This document shows, piece after piece, positions 44,448 to 52,987 of a DNA stretch of 64,000 nucleotides (the first letter of the stretch is position 1; the number at the start of each line of letters is the position of its first letter). The translations under genes were made by a program, and so were the position numbers. Where the stretch lies: NCBI RefSeq assembly GCF_009797935.1, contig NZ_VOLC01000021.1:55874-119873 (forward strand), given 5' to 3'. Below the pieces are notes generated by a model. That model was given only the letters and a program-made list of their open reading frames with translations, was not told where the DNA came from and did not search any database. Origin of the DNA: Lunatibacter salilacus. GTDB lineage: Bacteria; Bacteroidota; Bacteroidia; Cytophagales; Cyclobacteriaceae.

Positions 44448-44645
44448 GGTTTTTATATTGTGTAATTTGTTTTTTTAAGAATAAAATAGCTTTTAAACCT
44501 ATATTTAAATACATATAGCAATTTTGGATCCAACTATTGCAGTACAAAATTTATAGGTAAAACCATTTAGTACGATTAATTAAATAAGCTAATCAATTTG
44601 CCAATTATGGGCTCACGTGCAGTGCCTTATTTCGGAAGTGTAAAT

Positions 44646-45617
44646 TTATTCGTCTGAGGTGGAATTATCACTCCCTTTTTCCACCACTACTTCCTTTGTT
44701 TCCACTATCATGGCATAATCCTCAGGATGAAGTTTCGGGCCATATTTCTCAGCGTAGACCCGTGTGAAAGCCGCTCCGAAGAAAAGTATCAAACAGGAAT
44801 AGGAAACCCAAAGCAATACCAGCACTACTGAACCCGCGGCTCCATATGTTGATCCGGGTTCAGAAAATCCGAAATAGAGGCTTAATAATATTTTTCCCAA
44901 GTTAAATAAAAGAGCCGTAATGAAGCCCCCGAGCCAAACTGAATTCCAGTAGATTTTCATATCCGGCATAAACCGGAAAATAAGGACAAACAATAAACCA
45001 AGTATGCCTGTAGAAACTATAAATTCCATTAATTGGGCAACGAGGACAAAACCAGGCTCCCAAATTCGGGTAAGATATGTGCTAACAACTGTCAAAGCGG
45101 TGGATACGACAAAACTAATGATCAACAAAAAGGCAATGGCCATGACAAATGCCAAACTCACTGCCCTGTCCTTTATGACTTTTATAAATCCGGCCTTGGG
45201 ATCTATCTTCACACCCCAAATTTCATTCATGGAAATTTGAAGCTGGTAAAATACCCCCGTTGCCCCAAATATCAGAACTGCTATTCCTATAATTGTCGCA
45301 AACAATGTTCTTCCATCTTCTTGGGTATTAGCAATAATCCCAATCACCGCTTGTGCGGCATCTGGACCGATAGCCTCTGAAATCTCCCCCGTAATCTGCC
45401 CTTGGACGATTTCGGTCCCCCAGATAGCACCGACAGAGTTTATAATCACAATCAATAGTCCTGGCAGGGACAAAACAGCGTAATAGGCCACTACTGCACC
45501 CAATCTCCATGGATTATTGGCGTTCCAGATCTTCGCCGCTTCCCAAAACAGTTTCGGTAAATCCACGATTTTGAATTTGGGTTTTCTTCTCGATGACTTC
45601 TTGTGTATTTTTTTCAT
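44646..45617 (-). CDS. YihY/BrkB-family inner-membrane protein
   Basis: 323 residues from the ATG at 45617, preferred because the 31 residues before it in frame align poorly with the family and the lysine-rich MKKIHKKSSRRK is a typical cytosolic start. Six membrane helices with the family motifs NNPWRLGAVVAYYAVLSLPG, FGATGVFYQLQISMNEIW and YGAAGSVVLVLLWVSYS. The family was once annotated ribonuclease BN and is now regarded as a transporter-like membrane protein without known substrate. Acidic C-terminal tail. Confidence 0.85.
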   Translation of the reverse strand: MKKIHKKSSRRKPKFKIVDLPKLFWEAAKIWNANNPWRLGAVVAYYAVLSLPGLLIVIINSVGAIWGTEIVQGQITGEISEAIGPDAAQAVIGIIANTQEDGRTLFATIIGIAVLIFGATGVFYQLQISMNEIWGVKIDPKAGFIKVIKDRAVSLAFVMAIAFLLIISFVVSTALTVVSTYLTRIWEPGFVLVAQLMEFIVSTGILGLLFVLIFRFMPDMKIYWNSVWLGGFITALLFNLGKILLSLYFGFSEPGSTYGAAGSVVLVLLWVSYSCLILFFGAAFTRVYAEKYGPKLHPEDYAMIVETKEVVVEKGSDNSTSDE

Positions 45618-45788
45618 TTGAATAAAAATTTGGGAACCGGATAATTTTGCCGTCCTATATAATAGCATGAACCATGCCCACCTTTTAAAGGTGAAGAAAT
45701 ATCCCATCACCGGGGAAAGCCTTCAAAAAAATTTAGTTGGGGGAAGTGAGTTGAAAATTGGCTGATAAACTACCTTTTTCCCCACTTT

Positions 45789-46727
45789 TTATTGCTTTAA
45801 CGATTTTAATTTTTTCAAAACTTGGGTACTTGCTTCATTCGCTTTTTCCAATGGAATGCCGGATTTCATACCGGGCCTTTTATGCCCAATATGTGTCAAC
45901 CATGCATCTTTTGTCACCGCCTGGTATTCCTCAACCAGGTCCAAGATTTCCGTCCCATTCGTTTGCTTCGAAAAATAGTCGTTATGGGAGTTTACGCCAT
46001 AAACGTGATGTTCCCCTATCCCCAGCAACAGTTCTCTGGCCATGAGCCAGTGTCCCGTCTCATTGGGATGTATGCCGTCAGCCGCCAAAAAATAATCTTG
46101 TGATTCCTCCCGCTTTTCTTCCAGGAATTTCCGCATAGGCCAATGCAGATCTATCACCTGCCAGTCCTGGGTATATCGCTGACTCAGTAGCCAACTGCTA
46201 TAAATATCCAGCACATTGGCGTATGCCGCACCTTTATTTTCATCATAAATGGGAGGCGTGAGGTGAACAAGGCCGGCTCCAGTCGCTGTTACTTTTTTAT
46301 GCAGCATTTCCTGCCCCTTTCTATAGCTTAAAAACCTCCCGTCCTCAAAGGGAAGATAAATTCCGTCATTCATGCCGTAGCAGGAAAACACAAAATCAGG
46401 CTTGACTTCTACCAATATGCGATCAAGGCGCTCATGTAGATCCGGTCTTGGGAATTTTCCATCGGCATGACCCGCTTCGGAAAGTCCGGATACGGTTTCA
46501 CTCGGCAAGCCAACATTGATAAACTCGAAATCCCGGTCGGGATAGTTCAGGTGCAGGTAGGCAATTACGTAATTCACATAATGGGCTCCGTATGTAATAC
46601 TGTTTCCCAAAAACAAAATTCGCTCAGCCTTCTCGGGAATCTTATAGACCGTTTGCGCTGTTGTTGCTCCAAGAATTCCTGACAAACAGCTAATAATCAG
46701 TACTCTTTTCCAAAAATATGGTTTCAT
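45789..46727 (-). CDS. SGNH/GDSL hydrolase (first of two adjacent)
   Basis: 312 residues, signal peptide then block I FLGNSITYG (nucleophile Ser), block III CYGMNDG, and block V AADGIHPNETGH with the catalytic Asp-His pair. The class includes carbohydrate acetylesterases and lipases, secreted to the periplasm. It starts directly after the stop codon of the preceding SGNH gene (TAAATG), so the two are co-translated. Substrate unknown. Confidence 0.85.
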   Translation of the reverse strand: MKPYFWKRVLIISCLSGILGATTAQTVYKIPEKAERILFLGNSITYGAHYVNYVIAYLHLNYPDRDFEFINVGLPSETVSGLSEAGHADGKFPRPDLHERLDRILVEVKPDFVFSCYGMNDGIYLPFEDGRFLSYRKGQEMLHKKVTATGAGLVHLTPPIYDENKGAAYANVLDIYSSWLLSQRYTQDWQVIDLHWPMRKFLEEKREESQDYFLAADGIHPNETGHWLMARELLLGIGEHHVYGVNSHNDYFSKQTNGTEILDLVEEYQAVTKDAWLTHIGHKRPGMKSGIPLEKANEASTQVLKKLKSLKQ

Positions 46728-47366
46728 TTACTCTCTGATAAGATTGGCAATCAATTCCGCCATTTGGGCATTTCCTTCCGCATTGGGGTGGACGCCATCG
46801 GGAAACAATCCCGCCTTAGTGGAAAATGGTTTGTGCAGATCAATGACTTTGGCTCCAGTAGCTCTTGCTACTTTCCTAAGCATAGGCCGCATTTCCTTAA
46901 CGAGAATTCGCTCTGTAATACCCCAATTGTCTTCAAAGACAGGAACGGGGAGACAAATATACACTTGGCCATTTTCCGGCATTACTTCTTTGATAGTTTC
47001 GACCAGTTCAGTGTAATTCTCCACAAAATCGTCCTTGAATTTCCAGTTTTGGGGTTTCGAATCATTGGTTCCCAATTTCACAATCAGGACATCCGGTTTG
47101 AATTCCAAGGCTTCCTTATACTGTGCCTGATCCCAATAGGGTAGATCTCCCTCCTTTAGGAGCGTGCTGCCGCTGACACCGAAATTCTTCACCCAATAGG
47201 CATCTCCCAATAACTTCTGCATCATCAGGGGATAGCTGTTGATATTATTTCTTCCAGGTCCCTCGGTAATACTGTTGCCGACACAGGCTACCCGAATGCC
47301 CTCTAGGTTTTGTGCGAGACTATCAACGCCCAGCAAAACAAGCAGGGCAAACATCCATTTTTTCAT
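46728..47366 (-). CDS. SGNH/GDSL hydrolase (second, upstream in the operon)
   Basis: 212 residues from the ATG at 47366 with a clear signal peptide (MKKWMFALLVLLGVDSLAQ); an upstream in-frame ATG at 47393 is less likely. Block I CVGNSITEGPG, block III KLGTNDSKPQ, block V FPDGVHPNAEG. It resembles sialate or carbohydrate O-acetylesterases. Transcribed leftward from a shared intergenic region that carries a perfect dyad. Confidence 0.85.
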   Translation of the reverse strand: MKKWMFALLVLLGVDSLAQNLEGIRVACVGNSITEGPGRNNINSYPLMMQKLLGDAYWVKNFGVSGSTLLKEGDLPYWDQAQYKEALEFKPDVLIVKLGTNDSKPQNWKFKDDFVENYTELVETIKEVMPENGQVYICLPVPVFEDNWGITERILVKEMRPMLRKVARATGAKVIDLHKPFSTKAGLFPDGVHPNAEGNAQMAELIANLIRE

Positions 47367-47409
47367 TCGATTGTAGCTTGATTTTATAAACATATTGTCA
47401 GGCCATGAA

Positions 47410-47430
47410 TTTACACCTTTTTGGTGTAAA
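47410..47430. promoter_or_regulatory. perfect dyad between divergent operons
   Basis: TTTACACC / GGTGTAAA separated by TTTTT, a perfect 8-base inverted repeat midway between the leftward SGNH pair and the rightward UbiA/methyltransferase pair. Suited as an operator for a dimeric regulator. The loop and arms could also form a hairpin. Confidence 0.4.
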
Positions 47431-47459
47431 ATCCCTCTTTGAATGGCTAACTTTGTCCC

Positions 47460-48305
47460 ATGTCCGCTTGGTTGGCTTCATTCTACCGAATTTTACATTA
47501 TCTGTCTATCGATGTAGCTTTGGGTGCCTGTGCGGGCATGTATTTCTTTGCCAGGCTGTTGGATGCCCCGCTCTCTGGGATGACTTACTTGATCCTTGCA
47601 CTCTCGGTGTGGATTATATATACCTTTGACCATCTACTTGATGCAGAGTTTTCACCGGGGAAATTGGAATCTCCCCGGCATCTTTTCCATCGTGAATATT
47701 TTAAACCACTTGTCATTTCAGCCCTTTTGGCAACAGGAATCGTTTTGGGGTTGGCATGGGTCTTTTTGCCATCCACGGCTATATTTCTAACAGGCGCATT
47801 TCTTGCCGCAATGATTCTGGGTGGAATGCTGCTTACGCAAAAGTTCAAAGAAAAATTGGGGCCATTTAAAGAGGGCATTATTGCTTTCCTGTATGTGGCC
47901 GGACTGCTATTGCTCCCACTGATGCAGGAGTTTGAAAGCTTGACTAGCTGGAAATGGATTCATTTTGCCCTCGCCTACCTACTCTTAGCTTGGTTTAACT
48001 TGGTCTATCTTTCGTTGCTGGATCAGCAGACGGATTCTCAGGCCGGACAAAAATCCCTTGTCTCTGCATTGGGATTTGAAAAAACCCGCCGGCTTTTATT
48101 TTGGCTTGGTCTAGTAGGACTACTTTATATCATCAGTTTGTTTTTTCTGCTTTCCTCCGCTTACCATGTTTTCACTTTAATTGTCCTGATAATGTTTCTT
48201 TTGCATGTTAGGTACTTTTTGGAGGGAAAATTAAGCAGTGAAAAAACACGAAGTATGCTGGAAATTATCTTTTTTCTACCCAGCACTTTGATTCTATTGG
48301 CATAA
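47460..48305 (+). CDS. UbiA-superfamily membrane prenyltransferase-like protein
   Basis: 281 residues with eight to nine membrane segments. The first Asp-rich motif is YTFDHLLDAE and the second is SLLDQQTDSQAGQKSL, in the positions of the two prenyl-diphosphate/Mg2+ motifs of UbiA enzymes. Both are diverged from N-D-x-x-D. It may therefore transfer a prenyl group to an unusual acceptor or be a non-catalytic relative. The stop codon abuts the start of a methyltransferase gene, and prenylation followed by methylation is the classic quinone pattern. Confidence 0.7.
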   Translation: MSAWLASFYRILHYLSIDVALGACAGMYFFARLLDAPLSGMTYLILALSVWIIYTFDHLLDAEFSPGKLESPRHLFHREYFKPLVISALLATGIVLGLAWVFLPSTAIFLTGAFLAAMILGGMLLTQKFKEKLGPFKEGIIAFLYVAGLLLLPLMQEFESLTSWKWIHFALAYLLLAWFNLVYLSLLDQQTDSQAGQKSLVSALGFEKTRRLLFWLGLVGLLYIISLFFLLSSAYHVFTLIVLIMFLLHVRYFLEGKLSSEKTRSMLEIIFFLPSTLILLA

Positions 48306-48947
48306 ATGGGGCGAAGACCGATAAATCCGCTAAACGCATACAATCAAATTGCCTGGATATATGACCCACTTTCACGCTATTTCTTGGGTAAACAATTTAT
48401 CCGAAGTAAGTACAGCTATTTGGAAAGAATACGAACCGGACAAACTGTCCTTATACTCGGTGGAGGCACGGGTGAAAATCTTCCGGAAATTGTGCGAAGA
48501 ATAGGGGCAAAGGGCAGAGTATATTTTATGGATGCATCTACAGTCATGATTCGAAGGGCGAAAAGGCGATTTCAGGGTGGTGTTCCAGTGAATATCCAGT
48601 TTATACACAGTGCTGATTTCTCCCAGCTAAGTACCATAAATCCAGACGTTATCCTCACCCAATATTTTTTGGATGTGTTGTCTGATAAAAAGTTGGAGAT
48701 TTTATTTGACCAACTTGCTGAAGTTGGCGACAAGCATACCGAGTGGATTTTTGTGGATTTTTATAATATTCCAGCAAAGCGGTGGTTGATAAGGATACTG
48801 ATTGGACTATTCAACATTGTAGTTGATCATCCTAGGAGGGATCTGCCGGATTATGCGTACTTTTTTGATCGTTGGGGCTGGAAGGAAAAGGAGACCTGCA
48901 GTATTATGGATGGGTTTATTCAGGCAAAGGTGTTTAGAAGATTTTAA
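48306..48947 (+). CDS. class I SAM-dependent methyltransferase
   Basis: 213 residues. SAM motif I VLILGGGTGENLPEI (about residues 46-60), motif II acidic residue in VYFMDAS, and the post-motif region INPDVILTQYFLDVL. Immediately follows the UbiA-like gene with no gap, so the product of that enzyme is the most likely substrate. Family is otherwise unspecific (Methyltransf_25/11 group). Confidence 0.8.
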   Translation: MGRRPINPLNAYNQIAWIYDPLSRYFLGKQFIRSKYSYLERIRTGQTVLILGGGTGENLPEIVRRIGAKGRVYFMDASTVMIRRAKRRFQGGVPVNIQFIHSADFSQLSTINPDVILTQYFLDVLSDKKLEILFDQLAEVGDKHTEWIFVDFYNIPAKRWLIRILIGLFNIVVDHPRRDLPDYAYFFDRWGWKEKETCSIMDGFIQAKVFRRF

Positions 48948-48949
48948 CC

Positions 48950-49190
48950 ACATAGATTGTTTCAGGCACTGGGCACAACGGATTAGGTAGCTCTATGTGA
49001 ACTATTGTGCGCTATGTGGTAACTCATCCCCAATTTTTTTTACCACTTAGTAACACAGTTCACATAGGGGTTTTCAAGAACATATAAAAAATACAATAAA
49101 GGACGCAAAGAATGCACAAAGGGATTTAAAAAAAACCTCTGTGCCCTCCTATGTGCAACCTCCGTGTTCTCCGTGGTTCTTTTTTTACCC
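48950..49190. repeat. dispersed CACGGAG/CACAAAG-type repeat, copy 3
   Basis: Starts AACCACATAGATTGTTTC and continues through TATGTGAACTATTGTGCGCTATGTGG, TTACCACTTAGTAACACAG, AAAGGACGCAAAGAATGCACAAAGG, and CCTCCGTGTTCTCCGTGGTTC. The 7-base periodic wording (CACAAAG, CACATAG, CACGGAG) and the terminal ACCACxxAG/CTxxGTGGT inverted ends match copies 1 and 2, though the flanks differ. No gene in the interval 48948-49288. Confidence 0.55.
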
Positions 49191-49288
49191 TCAGTATCTG
49201 TCTCTTTGGGAATTAAAAGGAATGCGGCAGTTCATTAATATTTGGATATATTGTCCTACTTGTTGAGCTTCGCATTTGATTTGGTTTT

Positions 49289-50281
49289 GTGAAAATCCCT
49301 ATGAAAATAAAAATTGATAATTTTGTTCTGGCCATTATCGTGGTGATCATGCTGGCCTATTTTTTTCCGCATTGGGGTAGCAAAGACAGTCCGGTTCCGA
49401 TTGATTTGATAGGAAGCATAGGCATTTCCCTGATATTCTTTTTCTATGGGTTGAAACTCAGTCCCGCAAAAATCAGAAACGGGCTAAAAAACTGGCGGCT
49501 GCACCTTCTTGTGCAGGCCTCCACCTTTTTTGTTTTCCCATTGATCATATTGGCTTTTCAACCTCTTATCCAGACAGAAAACGGAGAAATGATTTGGCTT
49601 GCTTTCCTTTTTCTGGCAGCCTTGCCGTCTACGGTTTCGTCATCCGTTGTAATGGTTTCCATAGCCAAAGGGAATATCCCCGCAGCCATTTTCAATGCCA
49701 GCATTTCGGGCCTGTTGGGAATTGTGCTGACTCCCTTGTGGATGGGGTTGTTTTTGACACAGGCGGCGGGGGATTTTGATTTGGGTGTTATTTATATAAA
49801 GTTGCTTACGGAAATACTGGTTCCCATAGTGATTGGAATCAGCTTGCAGCGCTTTTTCGGGAAATGGGTGCAGCAATACAGCAAGCAACTATCAACCTTT
49901 GATAAATCCATCATCCTGTTAATCATCTATAAAAGCTTTGCCGAATCCTTTGAAGATAGGGTATTCAGTTCGGTGGGTATTGCGGATCTGTTGTATATCA
50001 CATTGGCAACCACGATCCTTTTCTACCTCGTTTATTTTCTGGTCGGATTCCTCTCCAAAAAACTGGGTTTTGACGAGGAGGACCGCATCACAGCTCAGTT
50101 TTGCGGATCGAAGAAATCGCTGATTCACGGCACCGTTTTCTCTAAAATTCTATTTCCAGCCTCCTTTCCAGTGGGAATTATCCTGCTTCCTTTGATGATT
50201 TATCATGCCATCCAGATATTTATCATCAGCATTATTGCGACACGGATGGCGGAAAGGCGGTTGGTTGAGCATAAGGAATAG
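49289..50281 (+). CDS. bile acid:sodium symporter (BASS/SBF-like) family transporter
   Basis: 330 residues from a GTG start, or 326 from the ATG twelve bases later. About ten membrane helices; SIGISLIFFFYGLKLSP and AALPSTVSSSVVMVSIAKGN are the conserved pore motifs of PF13593 SBF-like proteins. Substrate in bacteria of this subfamily is not established (organic anions are likely). Single-gene unit. Confidence 0.85.
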   Translation: MKIPMKIKIDNFVLAIIVVIMLAYFFPHWGSKDSPVPIDLIGSIGISLIFFFYGLKLSPAKIRNGLKNWRLHLLVQASTFFVFPLIILAFQPLIQTENGEMIWLAFLFLAALPSTVSSSVVMVSIAKGNIPAAIFNASISGLLGIVLTPLWMGLFLTQAAGDFDLGVIYIKLLTEILVPIVIGISLQRFFGKWVQQYSKQLSTFDKSIILLIIYKSFAESFEDRVFSSVGIADLLYITLATTILFYLVYFLVGFLSKKLGFDEEDRITAQFCGSKKSLIHGTVFSKILFPASFPVGIILLPLMIYHAIQIFIISIIATRMAERRLVEHKE

Positions 50282-50335
50282 AAAGGGATTAGTTAATTTC
50301 CTTTCTAGCAAATGAATTCCGAAAAGGTATTTACA

Positions 50336-51688
50336 TCACTCGCCTAAATAGGACTTCACCCTAGGTATCGTCAACCATTCCTTTTGCCTGCCATTTAGGT
50401 AGATCACTTTTTCTCCGTCAAAATAGGCTCCTTCTTCCAGCAGGATCCGAACATCCTTGCCCCATTCAGGCACATTTACCACGGCATTTAACTCGATGGC
50501 ATAGGCCGTGTGGGGATTAAGCGGATAATCTCCAGCGCCTGGCGTATCGCCCTGATTGTCCCACATGCCAATCGTGGGGCCGGACGCATGGCCGTGGTAG
50601 CCCATGGGATGGGAGTAAATACTGCCCTTAATACCCTCCGCTTCCATAATTTTCCGGGTTTCCCGCAGGATCTCATTGCCAGTGCGTCCGGTTACAAACT
50701 GGCTAGTTAGTATATCCTGCACCCGGTTGCCCACTTTCATAGCATCTTTCAGGTAAGCAGGAACATCATTCTCGCCGGGCTTTAACACATAGGCCAGTTG
50801 CTGCGTATCCGTCATCAGGCGGAGGTAGGCTATGCCAAAGTCCATATGCAGCAGATCGCCGGGCATAATGACTTGCGACTCCGCTTTGACGGCAAAAGAC
50901 CGGAGTTGCTCCTGATTGCCGGGATCCTCCCGCTGAATATCAACCGAAGGGTGAAACCAGGTGTCCAGTTTCAGTTCTTTGATGCGCTCCCTATACCACC
51001 ATACCACGTCATCCGTGGTGGTAACACCGGGAGTGATCACCTTTTCGGAAAGTCCTTCCTGAATAATCTCATGGGCGATGGACTGAATATGTCTGTAGGC
51101 GGCCATTTCGGAAGGAATACGTGTTTCAAGCCAGCCTACGGACAGATTTTGTGCGGAGGTGACTTTTGGATGGAAGTTTTTCGGCAAATAGCTCATTAAC
51201 AAATCATGCTCTGTGCGCGTCAGCCCATCCGCATGTCCAAAGTCATCGGAAACATTGATTCCGATCTTCTTGGGGTTTCGCTCCACAATCAAGTCGGTCA
51301 ACTGTTTCCACTGATCCGGTTGCGTTTCCGGGTCCCAGGCTTTTGTAAAGGATTTTCCCACATCATAACGGGCCACAGCAAGTGCTTCCACCTCTTGGTT
51401 GCCCTCCGGTTTATACATCAGCAGCATGGTACGTCTTCTAGCTGCATGCCAGGTAGCCGGCAGAAAGGTGCGGATCACCGGATCCTCGTTATACTCCCTG
51501 GAAATCACCACCCACATATCAATCCCCGAACGGTCCATCAGTTCCGGAAGCAAAGTCTGAATACGTTCCTCCAGCCATTCGTCGATGACTACGGCCTGTT
51601 CCCGCTGGGAGAGGATCTGGTGTGTTTGGGAGTGGGACAGGTGTAGGGTACAGAGTCCAATAGAGATGAGCAGGAGGATTTTTTTCAT
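50336..51688 (-). CDS. M24-family metallopeptidase (Xaa-Pro aminopeptidase-like)
   Basis: 450 residues with signal peptide (MKKILLLISIGLCTLHLSHS). The creatinase-like N-terminal domain precedes the pita-bread catalytic domain. Metal ligands: Asp in LLHMDFGI, Asp in LMTDTQQ, His in MGYHGHASGPTIG, Glu in AIELNAVV and Glu in LLEEGAYF. Secreted or periplasmic; cleaves N-terminal residues before proline or a related dipeptide bond. Confidence 0.88.
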   Translation of the reverse strand: MKKILLLISIGLCTLHLSHSQTHQILSQREQAVVIDEWLEERIQTLLPELMDRSGIDMWVVISREYNEDPVIRTFLPATWHAARRRTMLLMYKPEGNQEVEALAVARYDVGKSFTKAWDPETQPDQWKQLTDLIVERNPKKIGINVSDDFGHADGLTRTEHDLLMSYLPKNFHPKVTSAQNLSVGWLETRIPSEMAAYRHIQSIAHEIIQEGLSEKVITPGVTTTDDVVWWYRERIKELKLDTWFHPSVDIQREDPGNQEQLRSFAVKAESQVIMPGDLLHMDFGIAYLRLMTDTQQLAYVLKPGENDVPAYLKDAMKVGNRVQDILTSQFVTGRTGNEILRETRKIMEAEGIKGSIYSHPMGYHGHASGPTIGMWDNQGDTPGAGDYPLNPHTAYAIELNAVVNVPEWGKDVRILLEEGAYFDGEKVIYLNGRQKEWLTIPRVKSYLGE

Positions 51689-51709
51689 GGTAGTTGTTAG
51701 GTTGTGGGG

Positions 51710-52009
51710 TTAATGTAGGGGAGGGGGAGTGGATTGTATTATTTGAAGTCCCTCTGGGGATATCTGATATACTCCTCTTTTAACGGTAGTTACCAGACCA
51801 GCACGCTCTAAGTAAAACTTAGCCCACCCCACTCTATTATTGATGATAGCTTGGTTGCCACTGGGTAGTAATTCTTCCCTTTGATCATCAGTTAATTGGA
51901 ACTGATCGGAAAGAATCTTGACGATTTCTGACGATACATACTCCTTTCCGTCCTGAATGATTTTTAGAAATGGCAGCATGATTGACTGGTAATCGGGGAT
52001 TTCGTTCAT
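51710..52009 (-). CDS. lone Mrr N-terminal winged-helix domain
   Basis: 99 residues. PDYQSIMLPFLKIIQDGKEY, then DDQREELLPSGNQAIINNRV, GWAKFYLERAGLV and RGVYQISPEGLQII match the Mrr_N domain that precedes the nuclease domain of Mrr-type modification-dependent restriction enzymes. The frame stops right after the winged helix, and no Mrr catalytic domain lies between this stop and the next gene 21 bases away. Either a truncated Mrr or a stand-alone DNA-binding protein using that fold. Confidence 0.7.
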   Translation of the reverse strand: MNEIPDYQSIMLPFLKIIQDGKEYVSSEIVKILSDQFQLTDDQREELLPSGNQAIINNRVGWAKFYLERAGLVTTVKRGVYQISPEGLQIIQSTPPPLH

Positions 52010-52431
52010 GGTTCGAATCTAATTAAAATTTGTGTTTCCAATGTAACTTTTGAACATTTTGGTAAGATCGAAGAAAACGCCGAAATTGAAAAGGGGCCGA
52101 ATCCCCATTTTAATATCCGAAGTAATTTTTATTTCGTATTTTACACACCAATACCTCAATTAACCTTCGGTTTTGACTGCTTTTTGGAAGATGCAGATAG
52201 GTTTTTCTTGAAAATTTATATAAAGCGAAATACCTTTTGCCGACTTTACGATAATCCAGCCTTCGCCGACGGAAAGTTGAAAGGTCGATGAAAATCAAAC
52301 TGGCCTTATTTGATGTGAAAACATTGTTTTATAAACGCAACTTTAAATTCTAGAACTAAATTAGTCCAACATGTTGCTGGACAATTCCAAAAATAGTATG
52401 CTAAATTCCTTAGTTCTTATATTTATGAACC
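52010..52431. other. intergenic stretch without recognised gene
   Basis: AT-rich. A 62-codon minus-strand frame has basic, low-complexity content and no plausible features. No repeats from the two families seen elsewhere. Confidence 0.5.
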
Positions 52432-52878
52432 ATGAAATTTAAAACCGGAAATATATTCGCCAGCGATACAGAGGCTCTGGTTAACGCAGTCAATACCGTT
52501 GGAGTCATGGGAAAGGGGGTTGCCCTCCAGTTTAAAAAGCGTTTTCCAACCAATTTCAAATTGTACGCTGCGGCCTGCAAGAAGGACGAGGTAGAGATAG
52601 GGAAAATGTTTATCACGGCTACAAATAGTCTATTGAACCCAAAGTGGATTGTCAATTTCCCTACAAAGAAGCACTGGATCGACAAATCCAGCTACTCTTT
52701 TATTGAATTAGGTTTAGATGATTTGGTAGGACAAATTGAAAATTTAGACATCAAATCCATCGCAATTCCTGCTTTGGGGGCAGGCCTGGGTGGGCTGGAT
52801 TGGGAAAAGGTAAAAGCAATTATTGAGAATAAACTTCATCATTTGAATATTGAAATCACCATTTTTGATCCGCTGTGA
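52432..52878 (+). CDS. DarG-type macrodomain protein, stand-alone
   Basis: 148 residues forming one macrodomain. Conserved NAVNTVGVMGKGVALQFKKR at the ADP-ribose-binding loop and a GAGLGGLDW loop near the C-terminus are characteristic of the DarG/TARG1 branch that removes ADP-ribose from DNA or Glu. Typical DarG is the antitoxin of DarT and carries an extra C-terminal DarT-binding domain; here that domain and a DarT gene are both absent. Either an orphan antitoxin remnant or an ADP-ribosyl hydrolase with its own job. Confidence 0.82.
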   Translation: MKFKTGNIFASDTEALVNAVNTVGVMGKGVALQFKKRFPTNFKLYAAACKKDEVEIGKMFITATNSLLNPKWIVNFPTKKHWIDKSSYSFIELGLDDLVGQIENLDIKSIAIPALGAGLGGLDWEKVKAIIENKLHHLNIEITIFDPL

Positions 52879-52987
52879 AATTAAAAGCGGGCACAAAAAT
52901 CCGAAAACAATATTTCGAAGAATTTCACAAGCGAGTCAAAAAAAATCATTATTTTAATCGGGATCATATCCACAATAAGATTTGAAT

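Noticed and set aside
52110..52298. 62-residue minus-strand frame between the Mrr_N and macrodomain genes
   Set aside because: Basic, low-information sequence with no motif, no terminator and no operon partner; probably chance.
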